Source: Streptomyces sclerotialus
Lineage (GTDB): Bacteria; Actinomycetota; Actinomycetes; Streptomycetales; Streptomycetaceae
Length of the DNA: 64,000 bases
Reading direction: 5' to 3'
Assembly (NCBI GenBank): GCA_000719105.1
Contig: JODX01000003.1
Span: 62,001 to 126,000, forward strand
Part shown: positions 1 to 8,970 of the stretch, one piece after another
Layout of the letters: every line of letters starts with the position of its first letter
How positions within the stretch are numbered: the stretch's first letter is position 1
Made by a program: the position numbers and the translations under genes
The notes under the pieces: model-generated
Told to the model about the DNA's origin: nothing
What the model saw: the letters and a program-made list of their open reading frames with translations, nothing else
The model's database searches: none

Positions 1-747
1 GCCGGCGCCCGGCGGCGGGTCGGCCGGTTCCTGGTGGACAGCGGCCAGGTCACGGAAGGGGCGCTGGAGCTGTGCCATGTGGGCGCGATGTTCGACGCGG
101 CGTACTTCGTGCTCGGTCCGTCCAGCGCGCCGACCCGGTTCCGTTACGGGGCGATGCACTGGCTCGGCACCGTACGCCCGGTACCGGTGGCCGCACTGGA
201 GCGCGAGACGCTGCGCCGCCGCGCGCTGCTGCACCGCATCTGGCCCGACCCGGCGACGGACAGCGCGCCGCTGGTCCGGGCCGAGAGCCCCGCCGAGCCA
301 CCGGTCCCGTTCCGTCAGGGAGTCGTGCTCGACCAGGTGAACGGGGCACGGACCGCCGCGGACATCTCGCGCGCGCTCGGCCGTCCGGCGTTCCACACGC
401 TGGTCGATCTGCGCAGACTGGCCGCCGCGGGAATCGTGACGACGGCACCGCCGACGACGGCAGCGGCGTTGGAGATGCCGTCGGAGATGGCAGCGGCGCT
501 GGCACCGGCACCAATACCGGCACCGGCACCGGCACAGGCACAGGCACCGACCGTGACAGCGACGAGTCCCGGCTGTCCGGATGGCGCCGGTGCTCCCGGC
601 GACCTTGGCGGCTCCGTTGGCTCCGACGGCTCCGACGGCTCCGGTGCTTCCCCCGCCGCCACCGTTCCCCCCCTGTTCACCCAGCCTTCGGCGGACCCCA
701 ACGTCGCTCTGTTGCGCCGGCTCCGAGATGCCCTGGAGGCCCTGTGA
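1..747 (+). CDS. DUF4388-like / winged-helix protein, 5' end missing
   Basis: The reading frame is open from base 1 and its true start lies upstream of the window. The visible part begins with a Gly/Ala-rich segment resembling the end of a DUF4388 (PatA N-terminal-like) domain. It continues into a predicted winged helix around window residues 105-145 (DQVNGARTAADISRALGR, then a DLRRLAAAG helix). The tail is a low-complexity Ala/Pro and Gly/Ser linker with a PAPAPAQAQAP run. The stop overlaps a possible GTG of the next gene by GTGA, so the gene is probably co-transcribed with the two Roadblock genes that follow. DUF4388 proteins often sit beside small GTPase/Roadblock regulators; the regulatory role here is inferred. 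Confidence 0.65.
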   Translation, partial: AGARRRVGRFLVDSGQVTEGALELCHVGAMFDAAYFVLGPSSAPTRFRYGAMHWLGTVRPVPVAALERETLRRRALLHRIWPDPATDSAPLVRAESPAEPPVPFRQGVVLDQVNGARTAADISRALGRPAFHTLVDLRRLAAAGIVTTAPPTTAAALEMPSEMAAALAPAPIPAPAPAQAQAPTVTATSPGCPDGAGAPGDLGGSVGSDGSDGSGASPAATVPPLFTQPSADPNVALLRRLRDALEAL

Positions 748-785
748 TCCGCGCGCTTCGACAGCGTGTCGAGAGGAGACTGCTG

Positions 786-1553
786 ATGGCGGCGGAGGCC
801 GAAGTCCTCGACGAGCTGCACCGGCTGCGAGCCCGCGTACCCCAGCTGACCGGGGCGCTCGCGGCCAGCGTCGACGGTCTGCTGCTGGCCCAGGACACGC
901 CCGGCACGGAACCGGAGGGCGTGGCCGCGCTCACGGCCTCGGTGCTCGGCGTGGCCGTACGGATGACGGACGCCACCGGGCAGGGGGGCTTCCGCGAGCT
1001 GCTCGTCCGCGGGACGAACGGCTATGTGGCGACGTACGCGGCGGGCTCGGCCGCCGTGCTGACGCTGTTGGCGGAGGACCGGGTCAACGTGGGCCGGCTG
1101 CATCTGGAGGGCCGCCGCGCCGGCACCCGCATCGGTGAGCTGGTCGACGCCGCGGCGGCCCGCGCCGACCCTTCCGCGCGCGCCGGCGGAAGCGGAGCGA
1201 GGGCCAGGACCCCGGCGAAGCCGGCCATCCCGGCCACCCGGACGACGCGCACCGCTCGAACGGATCCGGCCGCTCCGGTCGCTTCGGCCGCTTCCACCGT
1301 GTCCCCCTCAGCCCGGCCGCCCACCGCGAGGACGGACACGAAGCAGGACACGGGCAACGACACGAAGAACGACATGCGGAACGACATGAAGAACGACAAC
1401 ACCACTACCGGCACGACTACCGGCACAACTACCGGCACCACCACCGACGCGAAAGCCGACGCGAAGGCCACCACGAGGTCCGCCACCCCGCGGACCCGGA
1501 CCCCACGCACGGCACGCGCCACACCCAACACACCCACCGCAAGTGAGAGTTGA
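786..1553 (+). CDS. Roadblock/LC7 domain protein with disordered tail
   Basis: This is a 255-residue protein. The first ~115 residues look like a Roadblock/LC7 (MglB-like) fold: a helix-strand start ending [11 protein letters not shown], then [17 protein letters not shown] and an [12 protein letters not shown] strand. Such proteins act as partners or GAPs of small GTPases. The C-terminal half is Ala/Thr/Pro/Arg-rich, with a Lys/Asn/Asp stretch and a repeated TTTG tract, and is probably disordered. I chose ATG 786 because GAGAGGAG lies just upstream; an in-frame GTG at 744 overlaps the previous stop and is an alternative. No GTPase gene of a conservon (cvn) type follows. Confidence 0.72.
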   Translation: MAAEAEVLDELHRLRARVPQLTGALAASVDGLLLAQDTPGTEPEGVAALTASVLGVAVRMTDATGQGGFRELLVRGTNGYVATYAAGSAAVLTLLAEDRVNVGRLHLEGRRAGTRIGELVDAAAARADPSARAGGSGARARTPAKPAIPATRTTRTARTDPAAPVASAASTVSPSARPPTARTDTKQDTGNDTKNDMRNDMKNDNTTTGTTTGTTTGTTTDAKADAKATTRSATPRTRTPRTARATPNTPTASES

Positions 1554-1567
1554 GAGGACGTACCCCC

Positions 1568-1942
1568 ATGGCCAACACCGAGACCGCACTGAAAGAAGCG
1601 CTCGCCTCCATCGAGGGCGCGACCGGCGCCGCACTCGTCGACTACACCAGCGGTATGGCGCTGGGCACGATCGGCGGCAGCAAGAGCTTCGACCTGAACG
1701 TCGCGGCGGCCGGCAACACCGACGTCGTCCGCGCCAAGCTGCGCACGATGGAGCATCTGGGTCTGAAAGGCGAGATCGAGGACATCCTGATCACACTGAG
1801 CGACCAGTACCACCTGATCCGCCTGCTCACCGGGCGCGGCGGCAACGGTCTCTTCCTCTACCTGGTACTGGACATGAAGCGGTCCAATCTGGCGATGGCC
1901 CGGCACCAGCTGAAGAAGATCGAGTCGGAACTGGAGGTCTGA
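1568..1942 (+). CDS. Roadblock/LC7 domain protein
   Basis: A compact 124-residue Roadblock/LC7 protein made of the domain alone. Its N-terminal helix is followed by [17 protein letters not shown], a central helix with [13 protein letters not shown], and a strand pair ending [21 protein letters not shown]. These proteins dimerise and regulate small Ras-like GTPases or act as scaffolds; the partner here is unknown. GAGAGGACG precedes ATG 1568 at good spacing, and only 14 bp separates it from the preceding Roadblock gene, so the three genes form one operon. A strong hairpin follows. Confidence 0.85.
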   Translation: MANTETALKEALASIEGATGAALVDYTSGMALGTIGGSKSFDLNVAAAGNTDVVRAKLRTMEHLGLKGEIEDILITLSDQYHLIRLLTGRGGNGLFLYLVLDMKRSNLAMARHQLKKIESELEV

Positions 1943-1959
1943 CCGGCTCCGGTACCGAA

Positions 1960-1991
1960 GGCACCACGGCACCACGGCACCACGGCACCGG
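1960..1991. repeat. 8-bp tandem repeat (four units)
   Basis: The unit GGCACCAC is repeated three times and followed by a diverged fourth unit. It lies directly after the Roadblock gene and before its terminator. It is probably a slippage product. Confidence 0.7.
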
Positions 1992-2001
1992 AGACACCAC
2001 A

Positions 2002-2033
2002 GGGCGGCGCACCCCCTCGGGGTGGCGCCGCCC
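2002..2033 (+). terminator. Factor-independent-like terminator of the Roadblock operon
   Basis: GGGCGGCGC-ACCCC pairs with GGGGT-GGCGCCGCCC with one bulged base and a very short loop. It sits about 60 bp after the stop at 1942. No T tract follows, which is common for Streptomyces terminators. Confidence 0.65.
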
Positions 2034-2220
2034 GCCGCATGCCCCTCCCCACCCCCTCCCTACGGGCTCACCGAACCGATCGTGCGCACCCCTTCCCTCC
2101 CCTGAGCCGTGTCGTGCTGCCTGATCCTCCGGTGAACCTCTGAGAATCGGCGCGGTACGCATCCATGTCCCACCGCCGGGCAGAACCACCCGGACGGTTC
2201 ACCGACCGGGGGAGGCACGT

Positions 2221-3585
2221 TTGTCCACCACCGAAGCGACCACCGGAGCACCGGAACCCACCGAGGAGCCAGGACTCAAGCGCGTTCTGGGTCCCAAACT
2301 GCTGATCCTCTTCGTGATCGGCGACATCCTGGGGACCGGCATCTACGCGACCACCGGCAAGGTCGCCGGAAAGGTGGGCGGCGCACTCTGGCTGCCGTTC
2401 GTCATCGGCTTCGTCGTGGCCATCCTGACGGCGGCGTCGTACGTGGAGCTGGTCGGAAAGTACCCCAAGGCGGCGGGCGCGGCGCTCTACACGCAGAAGG
2501 CCTTCAAGCTGCCGTTCCTGACGTTCATCGTCGCGTTCATGGTGATGTGCTCGGGCCTGTCGTCCGCGAGTGCCGCGGCCCGCGCGTTCAGCGGCGACTA
2601 TCTGAGCGAGCTGACGGACGACGCGCTGCCGCCCACGCTGATCGCCATCCTGTTCATCGTCCTGCTCGCCGCGCTGAACCTGCGCGGCGTCTCCGAGTCG
2701 GTCAAGACGAACGTGGTCCTGACCCTCGTCGAGCTCACCGGCCTGCTGATCATTCTGGTGATCGGCGCGTGGGCGGTTCTGAGCGGTGACGGCGAGCCGG
2801 CCCGCCTCACCGAGTTCGAGGCGAGCGGCACCGGATACGCCCTGATCACGAGCGTGCTGGGCGCCACGGCCCTCGGCTTCTTCGCGTTCGTGGGCTTCGA
2901 GGACTCGGTGAACATGGCGGAGGAGACGAAGGACCCGATCAAGACCTTCCCACGGGCGATCTTCATCGGGGTGGCGGTCACCGGCACGATCTACGTCCTG
3001 GTGGCCCTGGTCTCGTCCCTCCTCGTCGACCACACCACCCTGGCGGGATCGAGCGGCCCGCTCCTCGAGGTCGTCAAGGCGGGCGGAGTGGACTTCCCGC
3101 ACAAGCTGTTCGCGCTGATCGCCCTCTTCGCGGTGACCAACTCGGCCCTGATCAACATCATGATGGCCTCCCGCCTGTGCTACGGCATGGCCAACGAGCG
3201 CATCCTGCCGCGCGCCATGGGCCGCGTCCTGCCGCGCCGCCGCACACCGGTCGCGGGCATCGTCTTCGTCACGATCCTGGCCGTCGGCCTGGTGTCCACC
3301 GGGGAGATCGAGGGCCTCGGCGACACGACGGCGTTCCTGCTCCTGTGCGTCTTCGCCGTGGTCAACATCGCGGTCCTGGTCCTGCGCCGCGACCGCGTGG
3401 ACCACCAGCACTTCCGCACCCCGACCGTCCTCCCGGTCCTCGGCGCCGTCACGGCCCTGATCCTGGCCAGCCCGCTGGCCGACCGCCCGGCCGAGGTCTA
3501 CATCCGGGCCGCGGTCCTCGTGGCCATCGGCGTCGCCCTGTGGGCCGTGAACAAGCTGGTCCTCCGCGTCCGCGAGGAGGGTTGA
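2221..3585 (+). CDS. APC-superfamily amino acid permease
   Basis: A 454-residue integral membrane transporter with about 12 hydrophobic helices. The first helix carries the APC-type glycine motif GDILGTGIYA, expected to form the substrate site, and a later helix has FVGFEDSVNMAEE, typical of cationic or neutral amino acid permeases. The substrate cannot be told from sequence. The start is TTG 2221, preceded by GGGGGAGG at 2208-2215. The gene stands alone and converges on the membrane-protein gene ending at 3616, with only 30 bp between their stops. Confidence 0.88.
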   Translation: MSTTEATTGAPEPTEEPGLKRVLGPKLLILFVIGDILGTGIYATTGKVAGKVGGALWLPFVIGFVVAILTAASYVELVGKYPKAAGAALYTQKAFKLPFLTFIVAFMVMCSGLSSASAAARAFSGDYLSELTDDALPPTLIAILFIVLLAALNLRGVSESVKTNVVLTLVELTGLLIILVIGAWAVLSGDGEPARLTEFEASGTGYALITSVLGATALGFFAFVGFEDSVNMAEETKDPIKTFPRAIFIGVAVTGTIYVLVALVSSLLVDHTTLAGSSGPLLEVVKAGGVDFPHKLFALIALFAVTNSALINIMMASRLCYGMANERILPRAMGRVLPRRRTPVAGIVFVTILAVGLVSTGEIEGLGDTTAFLLLCVFAVVNIAVLVLRRDRVDHQHFRTPTVLPVLGAVTALILASPLADRPAEVYIRAAVLVAIGVALWAVNKLVLRVREEG

Positions 3586-3615
3586 CGGGCCATCACGGCA
3601 CCCGTGCGGGTGGTA

Positions 3616-4203
3616 TCAGCCCCGTACGGCAACCGCGACGCGGCGCCCTCCCCCGGGCGCCGCGTCCCCCGCGGCCACCCCGGTCGCCCGGAACGCCTTC
3701 ACACGCTCACCCGCGGGCGTACCGCCCCGCCGTGAGAGCCAGTCGACCCGCACCCACAGCAGTACGTCCCCGGACCGCTCCACACGCCCGACGAACCCGG
3801 CCTTGAGCCGCAGCCCGGCACCCACCCCGGCGAGCAGCATGCCTGCGGCCGCCGGCACGGCGAACCCGCAGCCCAGCGCGGCGAGGAAGGCGAGCAGCAG
3901 CCACCACCGGTGTCCGCGCCGCCAGTTCCGTACGGTCACCCGCCGGTCCTGGAGCACATCATGCTTGCCCGCCCGTGCGGCGGCCCCCGCCAGCGTCCGG
4001 TACCGCTTGCGCCGGGCACCGGCCACCACGGCCGCCGCCACGAGGAACAGCGCGGCGCCGGCCAGTACGCCGATCCGCCGCCCGGTCAGCCCCGGCACCA
4101 GCACACTGATACCGGCCGCGAACACTCCGAGCCACCACAGGGGTGCGGCTCCCGCCCTCACCACGACGGCCACCCTCGCCAGCCCCTGTCCTCCGCGCGC
4201 CAC
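3616..4203 (-). CDS. Conserved membrane protein of unknown function
   Basis: A 195-residue protein with hydrophobic segments near residues 13-40, 43-62 and 98-130, separated by a basic loop (ARRKRYR, then a cluster of Arg/Lys). The tail is soluble and Gly/Ala-rich. I recognise no domain. It is read from the same strand as the RpiR-type regulator 121 bp upstream, but nothing shows they are functionally linked. Confidence 0.6.
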   Translation of the reverse strand: MARGGQGLARVAVVVRAGAAPLWWLGVFAAGISVLVPGLTGRRIGVLAGAALFLVAAAVVAGARRKRYRTLAGAAARAGKHDVLQDRRVTVRNWRRGHRWWLLLAFLAALGCGFAVPAAAGMLLAGVGAGLRLKAGFVGRVERSGDVLLWVRVDWLSRRGGTPAGERVKAFRATGVAAGDAAPGGGRRVAVAVRG

Positions 4204-4324
4204 GTCCCGCCTCCTCGACTGCTCAGGTCGTACGACTCACGTCTGCGCCGGGCAGGTTAGCCAGCGAACCTGAAACCAGTCTGAGAACGGGCACCCCCGC
4301 ACCCCCGCACCCGGCGGAGGCCCC

Positions 4325-5173
4325 TCACTCCACGAACAATCCCTTCGCGGCCGCCCGCGCGTCGAACTCCTCCAGCCGGGCCTGCGCCCCGGGCAGTCCG
4401 TCGCACATCGCCTCCAGCAGCACCCGCCCCAGCAGCATCGGCGCGCACGCCGTGTCGAAGGCGAGCCCCGTGCCGACGGCGGCCGGCAGGAGCAGGTCCG
4501 ACACCTTGGCCACCGGGGCGAAGGCCGAGTCCGCCACCGTCACCACGGTCAGTCCGGCTTCCTTCGCGTACGCGAGCGCCTCCACGACCTCCCGCGGGTG
4601 CCGGGGCAGCGCGAAGCACAGCAGGGTGCCCGCCCCGGCCGTCACCGCCGCGTCGATCCGGTCGTGCAGCATCGTGCCGCCCTCGTTGAGCAGCCGTACG
4701 TCCGGATGGACCTTGGCGGCGAAGTACGCGAAGCCGTGCGCCTGGGCGGCGGCCGCACGCAGCCCGAGCACCGGCAGGGGGCGGGAGGCGGCCAGCAGCC
4801 GGCCCGCCCGCTCCACCGGTGCCGGGTCCGCGAGGACCTCCGCAAGGTGCCGCAGGTTCTCGATCTCGGCCTCGACGGCCTGCTGGTACTCGTTGTACGA
4901 GGCCGTGTCCGCGACCGCGACCGGCTCGGCGGGCGCCACCTCCCGCAGATGCCGGCGCAGCGCCGGGTAGCCGTCGAAGCCGAGGGCGACCGCGAACCGG
5001 GTCACGGACGGCTGGCTGACCCCGGCCAGTTCGGCGAGTTCCACGCTCGACAGGAACGGCACGTCCGCCGCCCGCCGCACCATGCTGTGCGCGATGCGGC
5101 GCTGGGTCGGTGTCAGCCGGTGCCCCTCGAAAAGCGCCTGAAGACGCGCGGCTGGGCTGTCGGTCGTGCTCAT
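4325..5173 (-). CDS. MurR/RpiR-family transcriptional regulator
   Basis: A 282-residue protein with the two-part RpiR layout. An N-terminal HTH_6 domain spans about residues 15-85 (LTPTQRRIAHSMVRR, then ELAGVSQPSVTRFAVALGF). A C-terminal SIS sugar-isomerase-fold domain spans about residues 115-265 and contains ALPRHPREVVEALAYAKEAG. Such proteins sense phosphosugars and control sugar or amino-sugar use; the ligand here is unknown. ATG 5173 is preceded by GGAGGGG. A divergent small membrane-protein gene starts 186 bp away. Confidence 0.85.
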   Translation of the reverse strand: MSTTDSPAARLQALFEGHRLTPTQRRIAHSMVRRAADVPFLSSVELAELAGVSQPSVTRFAVALGFDGYPALRRHLREVAPAEPVAVADTASYNEYQQAVEAEIENLRHLAEVLADPAPVERAGRLLAASRPLPVLGLRAAAAQAHGFAYFAAKVHPDVRLLNEGGTMLHDRIDAAVTAGAGTLLCFALPRHPREVVEALAYAKEAGLTVVTVADSAFAPVAKVSDLLLPAAVGTGLAFDTACAPMLLGRVLLEAMCDGLPGAQARLEEFDARAAAKGLFVE

Positions 5174-5359
5174 GGCGTGCTTCCCCTCCAGTGGCCCAGT
5201 GGTCGGTAACCGCCGGTACGGCCCACGGGCGTCAGTGTATTCAGCCACCGAGAAGCCTGCATGGGCCTATGCAGAAGCCGGCTCCGGGGGCCCGGCCCAG
5301 CTCGAACACGGGGGCTAACCCCAGTGCCGTGGGCCCGCACCGCCCCTACGGTGAGCGGC

Positions 5360-5803
5360 ATGACCGGTAACGAAACCCGCGATGCCGAGCTCAAGAAGGA
5401 GCTCTCTGCCACCCTGCAGGCCCGCAGGGAACTGGGCGAGGAGTACGAGTCCGCGCTGGTCGACTCGTTCCTGGAGAAGGTCGAGCAGCGCCTCGACGGG
5501 GCGGTGGACCGCGGGGTGCGGCGCCGGCTCGCCGAGCAGCAGGTGCTGGTGGCGCGCGGCGGCCGGCCGCCACGGTCGTCCACCGACTCCTGGGGTGACC
5601 GCTTCGGCTTCGGCATCGTCTCCCTGGTCCTCGCGGTACCGCTCTCCGCCATCGGCGGCGGCGTCGGGGAGCTCCCGGGCCTTCTCATCACCTGGGTGGG
5701 AATCCTCGGCGTCAACGCGGCCTGGGCCCTGCGCACGAGCCCGCACCTCGGCCGCCGCGGGAGCGAGCCGGGCGCCCCGGACGACACGGACTGGGACGGC
5801 TGA
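5360..5803 (+). CDS. Small conserved membrane protein
   Basis: A 147-residue protein. Its first ~75 residues are charged and helical (DAELKKELSATLQARRELGEEYESAL, partial), and two hydrophobic helices follow near residues 83-130. The tail is short and acidic. The layout, a cytoplasmic coil followed by a two-helix hairpin, is common in actinobacterial proteins of unknown function. The upstream in-frame extension is poorly conserved in character, so ATG 5360 was chosen. It converges on cystathionine beta-synthase across a strong hairpin. Confidence 0.68.
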   Translation: MTGNETRDAELKKELSATLQARRELGEEYESALVDSFLEKVEQRLDGAVDRGVRRRLAEQQVLVARGGRPPRSSTDSWGDRFGFGIVSLVLAVPLSAIGGGVGELPGLLITWVGILGVNAAWALRTSPHLGRRGSEPGAPDDTDWDG

Positions 5804-5852
5804 CGGCTGACGGCACCGGGCGTTCTCGGGGCCGGCCCGCAGGGAAATTACG

Positions 5853-5907
5853 CGCGGGGACCGCCGCACCCCCGTTACCGGGGGGCGGGACGACGGCGGT
5901 CCCCGCG
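5853..5907. terminator. Bidirectional terminator hairpin in the 5804-6198 gap
   Basis: A 14-bp perfect inverted repeat, CGCGGGGACCGCCG / CGGCGGTCCCCGCG (5853-5866 with 5894-5907), encloses a second hairpin CCCCCG-TTAC-CGGGGG (5869-5884). It lies between convergent genes. I see nothing else of note in the rest of this 395-bp gap. Confidence 0.7.
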
Positions 5908-6198
5908 GGGGACGCGGGCCGGGCCAGGGCCTGGCCTTGCGCGTCCTGGCGTCCAGGAGGTCCGGGAGCCGCTCCGGAGGTCCTTGGCGCCGTTCGGGCC
6001 GGTCAGGGCGGGGAGCCGCTCCCACCCCCGCCGGCACTCACTAATCTGCCGGTCCCGTGTTAAGCGGGTGCTGCGCGGACGTGACGCGCTCGTACCACTT
6101 CTGCGAAGTTCGCCCCGCCCGCCCCGCAGGAAGCCGCAGGAAGCCGGAGGAACCGCCCGCACCACGCCACTTCGGACCGGCGGCGTCGACCGGCGGTA

Positions 6199-7593
6199 TT
6201 ACTGCCGGGCACCTCCCTTGGCGAGGAACGCGAGCAGGTCCTGCCGGCTCACCACACCGGTCGGCTTGCCCTCGACCAGCACGATCGCCGCGTCCGCGGT
6301 CCCCAGCACGCTCATCAGGTCCGCCAGCGGCTCGCCGGAGCCGACCTGCGGCAGCGGCGCCGACATGTGCTTCTCCAGCGGGTCCTCCAGCGAGGCCCGC
6401 TTGGCGAACAGCGCGTCCAGCAGCTCCCGTTCCACGACCGAGCCGACGACCTCGGCGGCCATCACGTCCGGGTGGCCGGCGCCCGGCTTCACGATCGGCA
6501 TCTGCGAGACGCCGTACTCGCGCAGTACGTCGATCGCCTGACCCACCGTCTCGTCGGGGTGCATGTGGACGAGCGAGGGGATGGAGCCGCCCTCCTTGTC
6601 GTGCAGTACGTCGCCGACGCGCGCGCTCGGGCCCTCGTCCTCCAGAAAGCCGTAGTCGGCCATCCACTCGTCATTGAAGATCTTGCTGAGGTACCCGCGC
6701 CCGCTGTCCGGGAGCAGGACGACCACGACGTCGTCCGGGCCGAGCCGCTCCGCGACCCGCAGCGCGCCCACGACGGCCATGCCGCAGGAGCCGCCCACCA
6801 GCAGGCCCTCCTCCTTGGCCAGGCGCCGGGTCATCTGGAAGGAGTCCTTGTCGGAGACGGCGACGATCTCGTCGGCGACGGTCCGGTCGTACGCGGTCGG
6901 CCAGAAGTCCTCGCCGACGCCCTCCACCAGGTACGGCCGCCCGGAGCCGCCCGAGTACACGGACCCCTCGGGATCGGCGCCGATGACCTTGACCTTCCCG
7001 TCACTGGCCTCCTTGAGGTACCGGCCGGTGCCCGAGATGGTGCCGCCGGTGCCCACGCCCGCGACGAAGTGCGTGATCTTCCCTTCCGTCTGCTCCCACA
7101 GCTCGGGGCCGGTGGAGTGGTAGTGCGAGAGGGGGTTGTTCGGGTTGGAGTACTGGTCCGGCTTCCAGGCGCCGGGGGTCTCGCGCACCAGCCGGTCGGA
7201 GACGTTGTAGTACGAGTCGGGGTGCTCCGGGTCCACGGCGGTGGGGCAGACCACGACCTCGGCGCCGTAGGCGCGCAGCACGTTGATCTTGTCGGTGCTC
7301 ACCTTGTCGGGGCACACGAAGATGCACTTGTACCCCTTCTGCTGGGCCACGATCGCGAGGCCGACGCCGGTGTTCCCGCTGGTCGGCTCGACGATGGTGC
7401 CCCCGGGCTTCAGCTCCCCGCTCCTCTCCGCCGCCTCGATCATGCGCAGGGCGATGCGGTCCTTCACGGAGCCGCCCGGGTTGAAGTACTCGACCTTCGC
7501 GAGGACGGTCGCCTGGATGCCCGCGGTCACGTTGTTGAGCTTCACCAGCGGGGTGTTGCCGACCAGACTGATCATCGAGTCGTGAAAGTGCAC
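6199..7593 (-). CDS. Cystathionine beta-synthase (PLP enzyme with C-terminal CBS domains)
   Basis: A 464-residue enzyme that condenses homocysteine with serine (or acetylserine) to cystathionine in trans-sulfuration. The fold-type II PLP core covers about residues 1-320. The Schiff-base lysine is K44 in GGSVKDRIA, the substrate loop is PTSGNTG, and the phosphate loop is GVGTGGTISG. Two CBS modules (about 340-460) form the regulatory tail, as in eukaryotic CBS but with no heme domain. The full length argues against a plain cysteine synthase. It stands alone between a convergent and a divergent neighbour. Confidence 0.92.
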   Translation of the reverse strand: MHFHDSMISLVGNTPLVKLNNVTAGIQATVLAKVEYFNPGGSVKDRIALRMIEAAERSGELKPGGTIVEPTSGNTGVGLAIVAQQKGYKCIFVCPDKVSTDKINVLRAYGAEVVVCPTAVDPEHPDSYYNVSDRLVRETPGAWKPDQYSNPNNPLSHYHSTGPELWEQTEGKITHFVAGVGTGGTISGTGRYLKEASDGKVKVIGADPEGSVYSGGSGRPYLVEGVGEDFWPTAYDRTVADEIVAVSDKDSFQMTRRLAKEEGLLVGGSCGMAVVGALRVAERLGPDDVVVVLLPDSGRGYLSKIFNDEWMADYGFLEDEGPSARVGDVLHDKEGGSIPSLVHMHPDETVGQAIDVLREYGVSQMPIVKPGAGHPDVMAAEVVGSVVERELLDALFAKRASLEDPLEKHMSAPLPQVGSGEPLADLMSVLGTADAAIVLVEGKPTGVVSRQDLLAFLAKGGARQ

Positions 7594-7739
7594 CGTTGTC
7601 TCCGGAGCTGCAAAAGGGGATGGTCTTCGGTTCCGTCACCCTATGCCCCCCTCCCCGCGTCCACGCCCCGTCGAGATTGGCCGACGCCCCTCACGGGGCA
7701 AGGAGTGGATGTACGGCTACGGAAGGGTGGCGGCGACGC

Positions 7740-8774
7740 ATGACGAGCATGTCGAGGGCACGGGTGGCCCGGCGCATCGCTGCGGGCGCGGCGTACGGCG
7801 GTGGCGGGATCGGGCTGCTCGGCGCGGCGGCCGCGGGTCTGCTGCTGGCCGAGGTGCAGCTGGCCAAGCGGCACGTGGGCAACGGGAGCAGCCCCCATCC
7901 GCCCAGTGCGGAGGGTGTGTACGGGCAGGCGTACGAGGGTCCCGGGGAACCCCCGCTGCGCCTGACCATGCTGGGCGACTCCACGGCGGCCGGGCAGGGC
8001 GTGCACCGGGCGCGCCAGACGCCGGGTGCGCTGCTGGCGGCGGGGCTCTCGGCGGTGGCGGAACGCCCTGTCCTGCTGCGTAACGTGGCCGTCCCCGGCG
8101 CCCAGTCGGACGACCTGGACCGCCAGGTGTCCCTGGTCCTCGCCGCCCCGGAGCAGGTCCCGGACATCTGCGTCATCATGATCGGCGCGAACGACGTCAC
8201 CCACCGCATGCCGCCCACCCGTTCGGTCCGCCATCTCTCGGCGGCCGTCCGCAGGCTGCGCACGGCGGGCGCGGAGGTGGTCGTGGGCACCTGTCCCGAC
8301 CTGGGCACGATCGAGCCGGTCCAGCAGCCCCTGCGCTGGCTGGCCCGCCGGGCCTCCCGGCAGCTGGCGGCGGCGCAGACGATCGGCACGGTGGAACAGG
8401 GCGGGCGAACCGTTTCGCTGGGCGACCTCCTGGGCCCGGAGTTCGAGGCGAACCCGCGCGAGCTGTTCGGCCCGGACAACTACCACCCGTCGGCCGAGGG
8501 ATACGCCACGGCGTCCATGGCGGTGCTGCCCTCGGTCTGCGCCGCCCTCGGCCTCTGGCCGGCCGAGGAGGAGCGTCCGGACCTCTCCCGCCGCGAGGGT
8601 TTCCTGCCGGTGGCCCGGGCCGCCGCGGAGGCCGCGTCCGAGGCGGGTACGGAGGTCGCGGCGGCCATGCCCACGGGTCCGCGCGGCCCCTGGGCCCTCC
8701 TCAAGCGCCGCCGGCGGCGGCGTGTCCCGGCGTCCGACCCGACTCCGGCGGAGACGGCCGACAGGCCGACGTGA
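7740..8774 (+). CDS. SGNH/GDSL-family hydrolase, N-terminally anchored
   Basis: A 344-residue protein starting with a hydrophobic helix near residues 18-40 that can act as signal anchor. The SGNH motifs follow in order: block I LGDSTAAGQG with the catalytic Ser, block III GANDVTH, and block V DNYHPSAEGY with the Asp/His pair. It is therefore a lipase/esterase-like hydrolase, probably facing the outside. The C-terminus is basic (KRRRRRRVP). GAAGGGTGG precedes ATG 7740. The substrate is unknown. Confidence 0.85.
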   Translation: MTSMSRARVARRIAAGAAYGGGGIGLLGAAAAGLLLAEVQLAKRHVGNGSSPHPPSAEGVYGQAYEGPGEPPLRLTMLGDSTAAGQGVHRARQTPGALLAAGLSAVAERPVLLRNVAVPGAQSDDLDRQVSLVLAAPEQVPDICVIMIGANDVTHRMPPTRSVRHLSAAVRRLRTAGAEVVVGTCPDLGTIEPVQQPLRWLARRASRQLAAAQTIGTVEQGGRTVSLGDLLGPEFEANPRELFGPDNYHPSAEGYATASMAVLPSVCAALGLWPAEEERPDLSRREGFLPVARAAAEAASEAGTEVAAAMPTGPRGPWALLKRRRRRRVPASDPTPAETADRPT

Positions 8775-8970
8775 GCGGAGCTCCGCCCGGACGTCCGCGG
8801 CAGCAGGGGGCATCAGGCAAAGCAAGCGCTTAGAAAAGTGCGGCCGGAGTCACACCCCGACACCCGTGACCCCGACCATACGTACGGGTAACTTCCCTCA
8901 CAGTTCCGCGGAGTCCGCCGACACCTCGCCGACGTCCCGTACCGCCAACGTCAACGCCAATGGAGCCGTG

